A stretch of DNA of 64,000 bases, taken from the NCBI RefSeq assembly GCF_965222285.1, contig NZ_OZ244942.1, positions 2,666,001 to 2,730,000 of the forward strand, given 5' to 3'. A program made the translations under genes and the position numbers. The stretch comes from Tepidicaulis sp002389665 (GTDB taxonomy: Bacteria; Pseudomonadota; Alphaproteobacteria; Parvibaculales; Parvibaculaceae). Under the pieces are notes generated by a model. That model saw only the letters and a list, made by a program, of their open reading frames with translations, had not been told where the DNA came from and did no database searches. Positions 24,744-33,077 of the stretch are shown here, piece after piece; the first letter of the stretch is position 1, and each line of letters opens with the position of its first letter.

Positions 24744-26119
24744 GCCGCCTCCGCCTGCCGCTCGGGGGCCGGTGCTTCCGGCGGCAGCAAGAGCCGGCTC
24801 GAGGGATTTTTGAGATGCCAGGGCCGCATCACGCCGCCAAGCTGCTCGGCCACCGCAAGACCTGCCTGCAAGCCATCCTCATGAAAGCCCGCACCGAAAT
24901 AAGCCCCGCAGAACCACGTATTGCGCACCCCCTGCAGCTGCCAGAGCGCACGCTGATTGCGCAGCGCATGGCGGTTGAAGACGGGATGGTCGTATTCAAA
25001 GCGCCCGAACACTTGGTCCTCGCGCGGCGCGGCGGAAGGATTGAGCGTAACAAGCACCGGCGTCTTTGTCGGCAAAGATTGCAACTGGTTCATCCAATAG
25101 GTCACGCAGACCGCCTCACCTTCCCCGCCCATATAATTCCAGCTCGACCAAACCTTCCGGTTTGCCGGCATGAAACGCGTATCGCTGTGAAGATAGGCGA
25201 TGTTCTTTTGATAAGGAAAGGCGCCGAGCGTTGCTTCTTCCGCCGCGCTCGCATCGCCAAGCAGCGCCAGCGCCTGGTCGCTATGACAGGCAAAGACCAC
25301 GTCGTCGAAAGGCTCGCGCCCATGTTTGGCGCTATGCACGAGAACGCCCAGGTCGGTGCGGGTCACACGCTCGATCCGCGCCCCGAGGCGGACATCGGCC
25401 TGCATGTCGCCGGCAAGCGCCTCCACGTAAGTGCGTGAGCCGCCCGCCACCGTGCGCCACATGGGCCGGTCCTTGATGCGCATCAGGCCGTGATTCTCAA
25501 AGAACCGCAGGAAGGCGAGCGCGGGATATTGCTCTACCTGCTCCACCGGCAAAGACCAGATCGCCGCGCACATGGGCAAGAGATGATCGCGCTGGAAAGA
25601 ACGAGAATAGCCATGCGCCTCCAGGAAGACTCGGAGCGGCTGCTCGGCCAGGGAAAGATCGCCGGCAAGACGCGGGCCTGCGCGGTAGAGTTTCAGAATA
25701 TCCCGGATCATCCGCCACATACGCGGGCGCAGCACATTGCGCCGATCGGCGAAGAGGCCTTTCATGCCCGAGCCGGAATATTCAAAGGCGCCGTTTTCAA
25801 GCGAGGCAGCAAAGGACATGTTGCTTTCGGCCGTCGGCACACCCAGATGCGCGAAGAGCTTTACGAGATTGGGATAGTTGGGCGCATTATAGACGATGAA
25901 GCCCGTATCGACGGGAATGGAGCCCTCCGCCAGCGGCACATCCACCGTATGCGCATGGCCGCCCAGACGTTCTTCTTTTTCAAAAAGCGTCACCTCATGG
26001 CTTTTGGACAGCAGCCATGCGGCGGAGAGCCCGGAAATACCCGAGCCGATAACGGCGATCTTGCGGGAGGATACGGGCCGGCGCGGCGTCTCGGCAGCCT
26101 GGAAAAAAGGGCGGGTCAT
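24740..26119 (-). CDS. FAD/NAD(P)-dependent amine-oxidase-fold oxidoreductase
   Basis: The 459-residue protein opens with an FAD dinucleotide-binding motif, IAVIGSGISGLSAAWLL, then EKEERLGGHAHTVDV and DTGFIVYN. The C-terminal GVRNTWFCGAYFGAGFHEDG segment closes the fold. It resembles the flavin oxidoreductases that accompany fatty acid methyltransferases in RpoE/ChrR regulons of Rhodobacter-type bacteria. There a relative acts in furan fatty acid synthesis as desaturase, so modification of membrane fatty acids under photooxidative stress is a reasonable inference. No methyltransferase gene is in the window. It is first gene of an operon with DUF1365. Confidence 0.85.
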   Translation of the reverse strand: MTRPFFQAAETPRRPVSSRKIAVIGSGISGLSAAWLLSKSHEVTLFEKEERLGGHAHTVDVPLAEGSIPVDTGFIVYNAPNYPNLVKLFAHLGVPTAESNMSFAASLENGAFEYSGSGMKGLFADRRNVLRPRMWRMIRDILKLYRAGPRLAGDLSLAEQPLRVFLEAHGYSRSFQRDHLLPMCAAIWSLPVEQVEQYPALAFLRFFENHGLMRIKDRPMWRTVAGGSRTYVEALAGDMQADVRLGARIERVTRTDLGVLVHSAKHGREPFDDVVFACHSDQALALLGDASAAEEATLGAFPYQKNIAYLHSDTRFMPANRKVWSSWNYMGGEGEAVCVTYWMNQLQSLPTKTPVLVTLNPSAAPREDQVFGRFEYDHPVFNRHALRNQRALWQLQGVRNTWFCGAYFGAGFHEDGLQAGLAVAEQLGGVMRPWHLKNPSSRLLLPPEAPAPERQAEAA

Positions 26120-26146
26120 AAAAATCCTCGCTAACTGAATGTAGCC

Positions 26147-26176
26147 CTCTTACGCGGCGGCAGAGCCCGCGGATCA
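26147..26176 (-). promoter_or_regulatory. RpoE-type promoter for the FAD oxidoreductase operon
   Basis: On the minus strand TGATCC (26171-26176) is followed by exactly 18 bases and TAAGAG (26147-26152). This is the -35/-10 pattern described for ECF RpoE with ChrR. It lies about 28 bases before the ATG at 26119. Confidence 0.85.
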
Positions 26177-26267
26177 TTGGTCCTCAAGCTGGCGTCATCT
26201 AAGTAAAGAAACCATTGCCGTGCATTTTCCGCTCAATATTTAGAGATTGCGGCGTTTTGCTTTAGGG

Positions 26268-26297
26268 TGATCCGGCAAATGAGCTTTCCCGTAAGAG
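26268..26297 (+). promoter_or_regulatory. RpoE-type promoter for rpoE-chrR
   Basis: TGATCC at 26268-26273, an 18-base spacer, and TAAGAG at 26292-26297, identical in hexamers and spacing to the divergent site. It predicts autoregulation of rpoE-chrR and puts the transcription start near 26303. That excludes the open-frame start at 26302 and supports translation from ATG 26407. Confidence 0.85.
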
Positions 26298-26406
26298 GTG
26301 TATGCGTGCGACCCTTGCCCTTGAGACCGATCTTGCAGGCGCCTGGCTTCCGGCAGGCGGCGCGCATTTGTCTACGCCGCACCGGAACGGTAAAAAGGGC
26401 CGGCGC

Positions 26407-26979
26407 ATGAGTGAGGCCAGATCCGCAGATCCGGATATAGCCGCTCTCAACGCCTGCCTGCAGAAGATTGCATCATCAGCGGACCGCGGCGCCTTCATGC
26501 AGCTTTTCGACCATTTCGGCCCGAGGCTGAAATATTTCCTGCTGCAAAAGGGATGCACGGACGGCGAGGCCGAAGATCTGGTGCAGGACGTGATGCTGAC
26601 CGTCTGGCGCAAGGCGAAGCAGTTCGATCCGGGCAAGGCGGCGGCAAGCACTTGGATTTTTACCATCGCGCGCAACCGCTTCATCGACACCAAACGCCGC
26701 GAGCGCGTGATGGTCGATTTCGACACCTGCCCGGAAGCCGAGCAGGTGAGCGAGGAAACGGCGGAAGACGAGATCACCCAGAGCGAACTTGCCGCCGATG
26801 TCGCCGCCGCCATGGCCGAATTGCCGCAGGCACAAGCAGAAGTGATCCAAATGGCCTTTATCGACGGTAAAAGCCACAGTGAAATTGCAGAGGAGCTGGG
26901 CGTCCCGCTCGGCACCGTAAAATCGAGGATAAGACTGGCATTTGCCAGATTGCGTGAGGTTCTGGAGTCCCACAGATGA
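26407..26979 (+). CDS. rpoE: ECF RNA polymerase sigma factor RpoE (ECF11, photooxidative-stress type)
   Basis: The 190-residue sigma factor contains region 2 (AEDLVQDVMLTVWRKAKQFD, and the -10-contacting TWIFTIARNRFIDTKRR) and region 4 (AELPQAQAEVIQMAFIDG, then HSEIAEELGVPLGTVKSRI). It is the type paired with cupin-domain anti-sigma ChrR, which responds to singlet oxygen and organic peroxides in relatives. ATG 26407 follows AAAAAGGG; the open frame extends to 26302, but the promoter position makes that start unlikely. chrR follows with a four-base ATGA overlap (26976-26979). It should direct both divergent promoters described here. Confidence 0.9.
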   Translation: MSEARSADPDIAALNACLQKIASSADRGAFMQLFDHFGPRLKYFLLQKGCTDGEAEDLVQDVMLTVWRKAKQFDPGKAAASTWIFTIARNRFIDTKRRERVMVDFDTCPEAEQVSEETAEDEITQSELAADVAAAMAELPQAQAEVIQMAFIDGKSHSEIAEELGVPLGTVKSRIRLAFARLREVLESHR

Positions 26980-27692
26980 GCGTTGCAAACTCCCAAAACC
27001 TAAAAGCGCCGCAAACGGCCCCCAAGCACCGGTTGGGCGATGAATGGCTGGTGGGGCTGGCAAGCGGCACCTTGAGCGAAGGTGAAGCGATGTTTGCGCG
27101 CACCTGCCTGTCCTTCGTGCCCGAAGCGGCGAACGATCTGGCGCTTGCGCAAACGCTGGGCGGCGCGGCTTTGGAACGCGCGCCGAAAGCCGCTCTCAAT
27201 GCCGGTGCGCGCGCTTCGCTTCTTGCCGCGCTCGATGGCGCGGAGATGGAACCTGCCGCGCCCAGCCCCGCACCCGACCCCGCAACCCGCAAAGAGCGCC
27301 AGCAAGGCGGCGTCATGCCCGCCGTGCTGCAGGACTATGCCGGGGGCGATATCGACCGGATGAAATGGTCCTATCTCGGCCCCGGCATGAAAAAAGTGCG
27401 GCTCTGGCAGAACGACAAAGGCCAAACGCTCTGGATGCTGCGCGCCCAGCCCGGCGTCAAAATTCCCGAACACACCCATGAGGGAACGGAACTGACGCTG
27501 GTCCTCAAAGGCAGCTTCCATGATGCCTTCGGCCATTACGGGCCGGGCGATGTGGAAGAGACCGATGACAGCCACACCCATGACCTCGTCATCGATGAGG
27601 GCGGGGAATGTATCTGCCTGGCGCTGACCGACCGGCCGCTCAAATTCAAAGGCTGGATTGCCCGGGCCATGCAGCCCTTTATCGGGCTCTAA
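26976..27692 (+). CDS. chrR: ChrR-like anti-sigma factor with cupin domain and degenerate zinc site
   Basis: The 238-residue protein has an N-terminal anti-sigma segment (DEWLVGLASGTLSEGEAMFA) and a C-terminal cupin. The cupin metal ligands are retained in PEHTHEGTELTLVLKG, and further His residues occur in DSHTHDLV. The normal anti-sigma zinc ligands, written H-x3-C-x2-C in the Rhodobacter protein, read C, V and A here (TCLSFVPEA); only an upstream His is retained. Either the anti-sigma domain binds its sigma without zinc or is impaired. It probably still controls RpoE through the cupin sensor. The gene overlaps rpoE by four bases. Confidence 0.85.
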   Translation: MSVANSQNLKAPQTAPKHRLGDEWLVGLASGTLSEGEAMFARTCLSFVPEAANDLALAQTLGGAALERAPKAALNAGARASLLAALDGAEMEPAAPSPAPDPATRKERQQGGVMPAVLQDYAGGDIDRMKWSYLGPGMKKVRLWQNDKGQTLWMLRAQPGVKIPEHTHEGTELTLVLKGSFHDAFGHYGPGDVEETDDSHTHDLVIDEGGECICLALTDRPLKFKGWIARAMQPFIGL

Positions 27693-27724
27693 ACCGGTCT
27701 TTCAGGGCAGCACCGCCCAAACAA

Positions 27725-27750
27725 AAACGGCCCCCGGAAGGGGGCCGTTT
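27725..27750. terminator. Bidirectional rho-independent terminator between chrR and aldehyde dehydrogenase
   Basis: AAACGGCCCCC (27725-27735) pairs perfectly with GGGGGCCGTTT (27740-27750) around GGAA. T-runs follow on both strands (TTTCGTTTGTT on plus; TTTTTGT on minus), serving both convergent genes. Confidence 0.92.
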
Positions 27751-27771
27751 CGTTTGTTCTGGCAGGATGCC

Positions 27772-29199
27772 TTAAGCAGCCGTGTAGCCCAGCATGGCTT
27801 TGACTTCGAGGAATTCCTCAAACCCGTGATCGCCCCATTCACGGCCATTGCCCGACTGCTTGTAGCCGCCGAACGGCGCGCCGAAATCGGGACCTGCACC
27901 ATTGATGTGGACGTTGCCGGTGCGCAGCTGCGCGGCCACTTTACGGGCATGTTCCGGCTCGCCGGACACATAGCCGGAAAGACCGTAAACCGTGTCATTG
28001 GCAATCTCGATCGCCTCGGCTTCATCCTTGTAAGGCAGGATGGTAAGAACCGGGCCGAAGATTTCCTCGCGTGCAATCGTCATATCATTGGTGACATTGG
28101 CGAAGATGGTCGGGCGCACATAGTAGCCCTTGTTCAGCCCTTCCGGACGGCCGACGCCGCCAGCCACAAGCTGCGCGCCTTCGTCGATGCCCTTCTGGAT
28201 GAGATCCTGGATCTTGTTGAACTGGACCTCGCTGACAACCGGACCGATCGTCGTGCCTTCGGCGGTCGGATCGCCGGGCTTGACCTGCTCAGCCGTTGCG
28301 CGGGCGATTTCCACCGCCTCGTCGTGACGGCTGGCCGGCACGAGCATACGGCTCGGTGCGTTACAGGACTGGCCCGAATTCGTCATCATGCTCATGACGC
28401 CGCCGGACACGGCTTTCTGCAGGTCGGCATCTTCCAGAATGACATTGGCCGACTTGCCGCCCAGTTCCTGCGCCACGCGCTTGACCGTATCGGCAGCGTT
28501 TTTCGCGACCGCGATGCCGGCGCGGGTGGAACCGGTGAAGGAGACCATGTCCACATCCGGATGCGAGGAAAGCGGAACGCCGACGCCCATGCCATCGCCA
28601 TCAACGAGGTTGAAGACGCCTTTGGGCACACCGGCTTCATCGAAAATTTCGGCCAGGATATGCGCATTGAGCGGGGCGACTTCGGAAGGCTTCAGCACCA
28701 TGGTGCAGCCTGCGGCCAGCGCCGGGGCGACTTTACAGATGATCTGGTTGACCGGCCAGTTCCACGGCGTGATGAAACCGCACACACCGATCGGCTCTTT
28801 AGCGATGCGGGTGGCGCCGCGGTCTTCTTCGAATTCGTAATCCTTCAGGATTTCCAGCGTCTTGGCGAGATGGCCAAGGCCGGTTGCGGCCTGCGCGGCT
28901 TTGGAGAGCCAGAGCGGCGCGCCCATTTCCTCGGAAATCGTCGTGACGATATCGTCATAACGCTTCTGATAGACCTCGATGACCTTCTGAAGCAGCGCCA
29001 TGCGCTCTTCACGGGTCGTGCGCGAATAGGTCTTGAAGGCTTCCTTCGCGGCGGCGACGGCCTTGTCCACATCGGCGGCGCTGCCGAGGCTGATCTTCGC
29101 GAAAGGCTCTTCGGTCGCCGGGTTGATGACCTCGAAATCGTTCGCTTTTACCGGATCGACCCACTGGCCATTGATATAAAATTTGCGGCAGTCCTTCAT
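27772..29199 (-). CDS. Aldehyde dehydrogenase family protein
   Basis: The 475-residue enzyme has the ALDH fold. Landmarks are the coenzyme-binding FITPWNWPVNQI and FTGSTRAGIAVAKNAAD, the general-base Glu in ELGGKSANVIL, and the catalytic nucleophile Cys in NSGQSCNAPSRML. The C-terminal FGGYKQSGNGREWG motif is present. It oxidises aldehydes to acids with NAD(P). The substrate cannot be assigned. Upstream is a 381-base gap with a 22-base palindrome. The stop is separated from chrR by a strong bidirectional terminator, so it is an independent unit. Confidence 0.94.
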   Translation of the reverse strand: MKDCRKFYINGQWVDPVKANDFEVINPATEEPFAKISLGSAADVDKAVAAAKEAFKTYSRTTREERMALLQKVIEVYQKRYDDIVTTISEEMGAPLWLSKAAQAATGLGHLAKTLEILKDYEFEEDRGATRIAKEPIGVCGFITPWNWPVNQIICKVAPALAAGCTMVLKPSEVAPLNAHILAEIFDEAGVPKGVFNLVDGDGMGVGVPLSSHPDVDMVSFTGSTRAGIAVAKNAADTVKRVAQELGGKSANVILEDADLQKAVSGGVMSMMTNSGQSCNAPSRMLVPASRHDEAVEIARATAEQVKPGDPTAEGTTIGPVVSEVQFNKIQDLIQKGIDEGAQLVAGGVGRPEGLNKGYYVRPTIFANVTNDMTIAREEIFGPVLTILPYKDEAEAIEIANDTVYGLSGYVSGEPEHARKVAAQLRTGNVHINGAGPDFGAPFGGYKQSGNGREWGDHGFEEFLEVKAMLGYTAA

Positions 29200-29580
29200 C
29201 TCGTCCTCCGTGTGATGCCGTCCCTGCTGGGTCTTGTTGGGCTTTGCCCAGCTCAGACTAATATTTGGCTGGTTACGATGGCTCTGGCCTGTCCGCTTTT
29301 CAAGCGCCCGCTTTTGCTTTTCCCTCGGGCGCCGGGGGAAACCGGAACAGAGCGGTTTGCGTGCCGGAAACCTGACACAGAGCCAGCCCGGCGGTCCAGC
29401 AAAAATGGGGTAATTACCCCATTTCCATCAGGTAATTTGTGCTTTCCGGCTACCCGTACAAGGGCTTTAAAGCATAAAACAGGCGCAGCCCCGTTGAAAC
29501 ACAAATGAACCGGCGGGTGCATTTTCAGGCGAAGGCGCATAGACTGCCGCCCGATAACAAATCCGCGAGTCGCCCCGTCC
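29200..29580. other. Intergenic region between aldehyde dehydrogenase and MFS transporter
   Basis: The 381 bases have no supported gene; short frames here are shadows. The region must hold the promoters of two divergent genes. The only clear element is a 22-base palindrome at 29403-29424, described separately. An A/T-richer stretch around 29240-29270 near the dehydrogenase start may contain its promoter. Confidence 0.6.
29403..29424. promoter_or_regulatory. Perfect 22-base palindrome in the divergent promoter region
   Basis: AAATGGGGTAA is followed directly by its reverse complement, TTACCCCATTT. The TGGGGTA-AT-TACCCCA core has two seven-base half-sites, the length of NarL-type (LuxR-family response regulator) heptamers in inverted order. 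It is 204 bases upstream of the aldehyde dehydrogenase and 157 bases upstream of the MFS start. Confidence 0.55.
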
Positions 29581-30900
29581 ATGAGTTCCCCGCCCCCTGC
29601 AGCCGCCCTTTCAGATGCCGACAGCGCCGCGCCCCGTTCAAGGGAAGAGGCGGAAGCGGCCTATGAGGCGCAGGTCTGGCGCGACCTGCCGCGCAATTAC
29701 GCGGCCCATCTCGTGCACGGGCTTTTGGGGCAAACGGGTTTCCGCCTCGTCCATGCACCCACCTTCGTACCCGCCTATATCTATCTGCTCTCAGGCTCTG
29801 AAATTGCCGTCGGCCTTGCCCTTGCCGCGCAATATCTCGGCGCCGCGCTTTCTTCCGTTTTCGGCGCCACTTTGATCGAACACCGCAAACGCGTGCTGCC
29901 CGTGGGTTTCGTCACCGGGGGCCTGATGCGTCTTCAGGTGCTCGGCCTGGCGCTGAGCGGGCTTTTTCTTTCAAGCGACTACGCGCTCGCCGCCGCAACG
30001 CTGTTCCTCGGGCTGTTCGGCTTTTTCAACGGCATGCAGGCGGTGATGTTCAACTACCTGCTCTCCAAGGTCATTCCCGTGGCGCGGCGCGGGCGGCTGA
30101 CGGGCCTGCGCAATTTCCTTGCCGGCATCACCGCCTCGGCGGTCGCCTATTTCGGCGGCTCCTATTTCGTCGAGACGAATGCGCTTGGCAACGGCTATTC
30201 GGCGACCTTCCTTGTCGCCTTCGCCATGACGAGCGCCGGGCTCTTGATGCTGCTCTTCGTGCGCGAACCGGAACCGCCGGTGGTGCGCAGCCAGTCGAAA
30301 TTCGCAAGCCGCCTGAAAGAGCTGCCCGCCATGCTGAAGACGGACCCGGCCTATACGAAATTCTTTCTCGCCCGCGCGCTTTCCGCCTTCGGCACCATCG
30401 CCGTGCCGTTCTATGTGCTTTATGCGGGCCAGCGCATCGGCCTGTCCGGTTATATTGTCGGCATTCTCTCGATCGCGTTTTTGCTGACGCAAACAGCGAC
30501 GAACCTTGCCTGGGGCGCGCTTGCCGACCGCACGGGCAACCGGCTTGTCTTCATCGCCTCACTCGGGCTTTGGGTCGCCTCGACGCTGCTCCTGATGGGC
30601 GCGGAAGATATCTGGCTCGTCTCCATCGCATTCGGCGGGCTCGGCGCGGGTTTCGGCGGCTGGCAGATCGCTTCGCAAAATCTCGTGCTGGAATTCGGTG
30701 CGCGCGAGGATTTGCCTATGCGCATTGCCGTGTCGAATTCGGCCACCTGGGCGATGATGGCGGCGGGCCCCGCCTTTGGCGGCGTGCTGGCCTCGAGCGG
30801 CACCTTCGAAAGCGTTTTTGCCGTCGCCATGGCCTGCCAGACGGCAGCGCTATTGCTTGTATTTTTCTTCGTGGATGAACCGCGCCGCCGCAGAGGTTAA
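29581..30900 (+). CDS. Major facilitator superfamily transporter
   Basis: The 439-residue protein has about 12 TM helices, with a cytoplasmic N-terminal extension of about 45 residues and a polar loop between the two six-helix halves (REPEPPVVRSQSKFASRLKEL). MFS loop features include TLIEHRKRVLPVG after TM2 and the LADRTGNRLVFIAS motif in the second half. The substrate cannot be inferred. It lies divergent from the aldehyde dehydrogenase and convergent with the dipeptidase (nine-base gap). Start at ATG 29581 is the only reasonable one, although no strong ribosome-binding site is visible. Confidence 0.88.
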   Translation: MSSPPPAAALSDADSAAPRSREEAEAAYEAQVWRDLPRNYAAHLVHGLLGQTGFRLVHAPTFVPAYIYLLSGSEIAVGLALAAQYLGAALSSVFGATLIEHRKRVLPVGFVTGGLMRLQVLGLALSGLFLSSDYALAAATLFLGLFGFFNGMQAVMFNYLLSKVIPVARRGRLTGLRNFLAGITASAVAYFGGSYFVETNALGNGYSATFLVAFAMTSAGLLMLLFVREPEPPVVRSQSKFASRLKELPAMLKTDPAYTKFFLARALSAFGTIAVPFYVLYAGQRIGLSGYIVGILSIAFLLTQTATNLAWGALADRTGNRLVFIASLGLWVASTLLLMGAEDIWLVSIAFGGLGAGFGGWQIASQNLVLEFGAREDLPMRIAVSNSATWAMMAAGPAFGGVLASSGTFESVFAVAMACQTAALLLVFFFVDEPRRRRG

Positions 30901-30909
30901 AGAACCTGC

Positions 30910-32307
30910 TCAACCGCCATTCGGCCCCAGCGCATGTTCGGCCGGGGCGATATTTTCATCCGGCAGGAAGGTTTCTTCGGCGTCCGGCTGCATGTCAGCC
31001 TCCGCCTCCCGGCGCTCCGCAAGCCGCACCGCAACTTTTTCCACCTCTCCCCAGACGCGCAGCAGATTGCCGCCCCAGAGCTTTTCGATGTCTTCGTCAG
31101 AATAGCCGCGCCGGATGAGCTCGGCGGTGACATTGACGGTCTCCGCCGCATTGTCCCAGCCCTTCACGCCGCCGCCGCCGCCGAAGTCGGAGGAAATGCC
31201 GACATGGTCGATCCCCATCACCTTCACGGCATGGTCGATATGATCGACGAATTCTTCAAGGCTCGCGCGGTCATAGCGTGCGCCGATTTCCTTCATGCCA
31301 TTGACGAAAGCGGGCAGCTTGCCGTGCTTGATATAGCTAAAATGCGCATCCCCCGCAGCCCGCGCGACGCGGCTGCGCAGCCCGCGCTCTTCGGCGGCGC
31401 GCGCCGCATCCACCTTCACATAGGCCGAGAAAGCAACGACCTGCATCACCCCGCCGGTGCGCGCCAAGGCTTCCATCTGCTCATCGGAAAGATTGCGCGG
31501 ATGATTGCCGAGCTCGGAGACGGCGGAATGAGAGGCAATGACGGGCGCGGCGGAAACGCGCAGCGCCTCCATCATCGCATCGCGGGAAATATGGGAAACA
31601 TCGACCATCATGCCGAGCCGGTTCATCTCGGCCACCACCTCGCGCCCGAAAGCGCTGAGCCCCCCATGCTCGATTTCCGCATCCCCAAGATGGGAAAGCG
31701 GAATGGAACTGTCGCAAATATCGTTATGGCCGATATGGGCGAGCGTCATGTACCGAGCGCCGAGATGGTAATATTTCTCAAGAAGAGAAATGTCCTTGCC
31801 GATCACATAGCCGTTCTCGATGCCGATCAGCGCGGCCTTTTTGCCGGCCGCATGAATGCGCGCCACATCTTCCGCCCGCACCCCAAGCTCGATTTCATCG
31901 GGATAAAGCTCTTCGGCCATGCGGCGGATAGCAGTGAATTTCAAAAGCGCCGCGTCTTTAGCCGCTTCATAGCCTTCCGGCGTGCGCGGACCCTGGCCCA
32001 CATAAACAATGAAGAAGGCCGCATCCATGCCGCCCCGGTGCATCTTGGGCAGATCGACCTGCATGCCCGTCAGGCGGCCGGGATCATGCTCGGGCACTTT
32101 CGTATAATCGGGCGGAATATCCACATGGCTGTCGAGCGCAATGACGCGGCGCTGCAAGGCCCGCGCATGGGAGAGAACGGACTTTTCGCGCACCGCTTCA
32201 GGCAGGCCATCCTTCAAATGCACGACAAGAGCAATCGGCGCGGCGACAAGTCCGGCAAACCCCAAACCAAAAGCAATTGCCGCCAATCCCCCAGAGGCTT
32301 TCCGCAT
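30910..32307 (-). CDS. Membrane dipeptidase (peptidase M19 family)
   Basis: The 465-residue protein has an N-terminal hydrophobic segment (LAAIAFGLGFAGLVAAPIALVVHL), so it is exported or anchored. The zinc peptidase M19 fold follows, with LDSHVDIP for the first metal ligands, YMTLAHIGHNDICDS, DVSHISRDAM, ASHSAVSELGNHPRN and the C-terminal DHVGISSDFGGGGG. The family hydrolyses dipeptides and, in some members, beta-lactam-like compounds. The start at 32307 is preceded by GGCGAGGATGCG; a longer frame to 32445 is rejected. The C-terminus has an acidic tail of about 45 residues of unknown role. Confidence 0.92.
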   Translation of the reverse strand: MRKASGGLAAIAFGLGFAGLVAAPIALVVHLKDGLPEAVREKSVLSHARALQRRVIALDSHVDIPPDYTKVPEHDPGRLTGMQVDLPKMHRGGMDAAFFIVYVGQGPRTPEGYEAAKDAALLKFTAIRRMAEELYPDEIELGVRAEDVARIHAAGKKAALIGIENGYVIGKDISLLEKYYHLGARYMTLAHIGHNDICDSSIPLSHLGDAEIEHGGLSAFGREVVAEMNRLGMMVDVSHISRDAMMEALRVSAAPVIASHSAVSELGNHPRNLSDEQMEALARTGGVMQVVAFSAYVKVDAARAAEERGLRSRVARAAGDAHFSYIKHGKLPAFVNGMKEIGARYDRASLEEFVDHIDHAVKVMGIDHVGISSDFGGGGGVKGWDNAAETVNVTAELIRRGYSDEDIEKLWGGNLLRVWGEVEKVAVRLAERREAEADMQPDAEETFLPDENIAPAEHALGPNGG

Positions 32308-32485
32308 CGCATCCTCGCCTTGCCCGTTCAACGCCAACCGGCCAAGCCTACACACCGCCCGCGCGCTCAAACGCGGGAAGGCTCTTACCGGTGAATCGGG
32401 TGCGATGCTGGCACAGACCCGCCCCCCGCGCCACCCATCCGGCATTTTAACCGGCCAGGCCGTAAGGGATGCCCATGCTTAGTGC

Positions 32486-32917
32486 TTAGCCCTGCATGAG
32501 CCGCATGACCTCAAGGCGCAGCACGATGGAAAGCGCCTCGCCCAGCGCCTGGCGGTCCCGCATTTCCAGCCCGCCCTCTTCCAGCGCCTTCTGCCAGCTC
32601 TTGACCCAATCGACGGGCGCGTCTTCTCCCTGCCCATGGGCGCCCGTTCCGCAGAGCTCCCCGCCGCGCAGCAGCGCGGCATGAAGGACCGGCGAAATCA
32701 GCTCGGCCGCCGCCAAATGGTCGGCAAGAACGGCCAGGTGAGACGCCGGCAGGGCACGGACATCATAGCGCCCGGCAATATGTGCCCAGACGGCAGTCCG
32801 TGCCTGTTCCCGGCCGATGAGCCGGACTTGGCCGCGGGGTTTGGGAGTGCCCGGATTTGCAGAGTTTTCTGCGGTTTCAGAAAGATCTTCGACGAAGAAA
32901 AGGTCAAGCATGCTCAT
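32486..32917 (-). CDS. Conserved-looking cytoplasmic protein of unknown function
   Basis: The 143-residue protein is not recognised. It is predicted soluble and mainly helical, with a short acidic N-terminus (MSMLDLFFVEDLSETAENSA), then RLIGREQARTAVWAHIAGRYD and repeated Leu/Ala-rich helices. It contains one Cys in GELCGTGAHG. The ATG at 32917 is chosen because GGAGG stands nine bases upstream and the sequence before it, in the longer frame to 33154, is Pro/Arg-rich and unlike protein. It lies between the dipeptidase and the P450; the two divergent genes may share the promoter region, but nothing shows a functional link. Confidence 0.6.
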   Translation of the reverse strand: MSMLDLFFVEDLSETAENSANPGTPKPRGQVRLIGREQARTAVWAHIAGRYDVRALPASHLAVLADHLAAAELISPVLHAALLRGGELCGTGAHGQGEDAPVDWVKSWQKALEEGGLEMRDRQALGEALSIVLRLEVMRLMQG

Positions 32918-33061
32918 CAATTCGGGCCTCCATAAGCAGGGTTTGGAAAGAGCATCGCAAGCCCCTTGCCAGTTTTGGCCCGCTTCGCATCTTGCATCGG
33001 CGGGCGCGAAACGCGCGGGATGTCCCCCGCCCCGCACCCCCTTGGCAAAAGGCGCGGGATC

Positions 33062-33077
33062 GGTCATGTTATTGACC
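33062..33077. promoter_or_regulatory. Inverted repeat upstream of the P450 gene
   Basis: GGTCA-N6-TGACC is a five-base-arm dyad centred 70 bases before the P450 ATG. It could be an operator in the 221-base divergent promoter region, but arms this short also arise by chance. Confidence 0.3.

Noticed and set aside
26302..26406. Longer rpoE start at 26302
   Set aside because: It lies at or before the transcription start predicted from the TGATCC-N18-TAAGAG promoter, and the extra residues are not sigma-like.
27658..29508. Plus-strand 616-codon frame opposite the aldehyde dehydrogenase
   Set aside because: The minus frame has the ALDH catalytic Cys and Glu; the plus product has no recognisable fold and crosses a terminator.
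30934..32394. Plus-strand 486-codon frame opposite the membrane dipeptidase
   Set aside because: His/Arg-rich antisense shadow; the dipeptidase metal motifs are in the minus frame.
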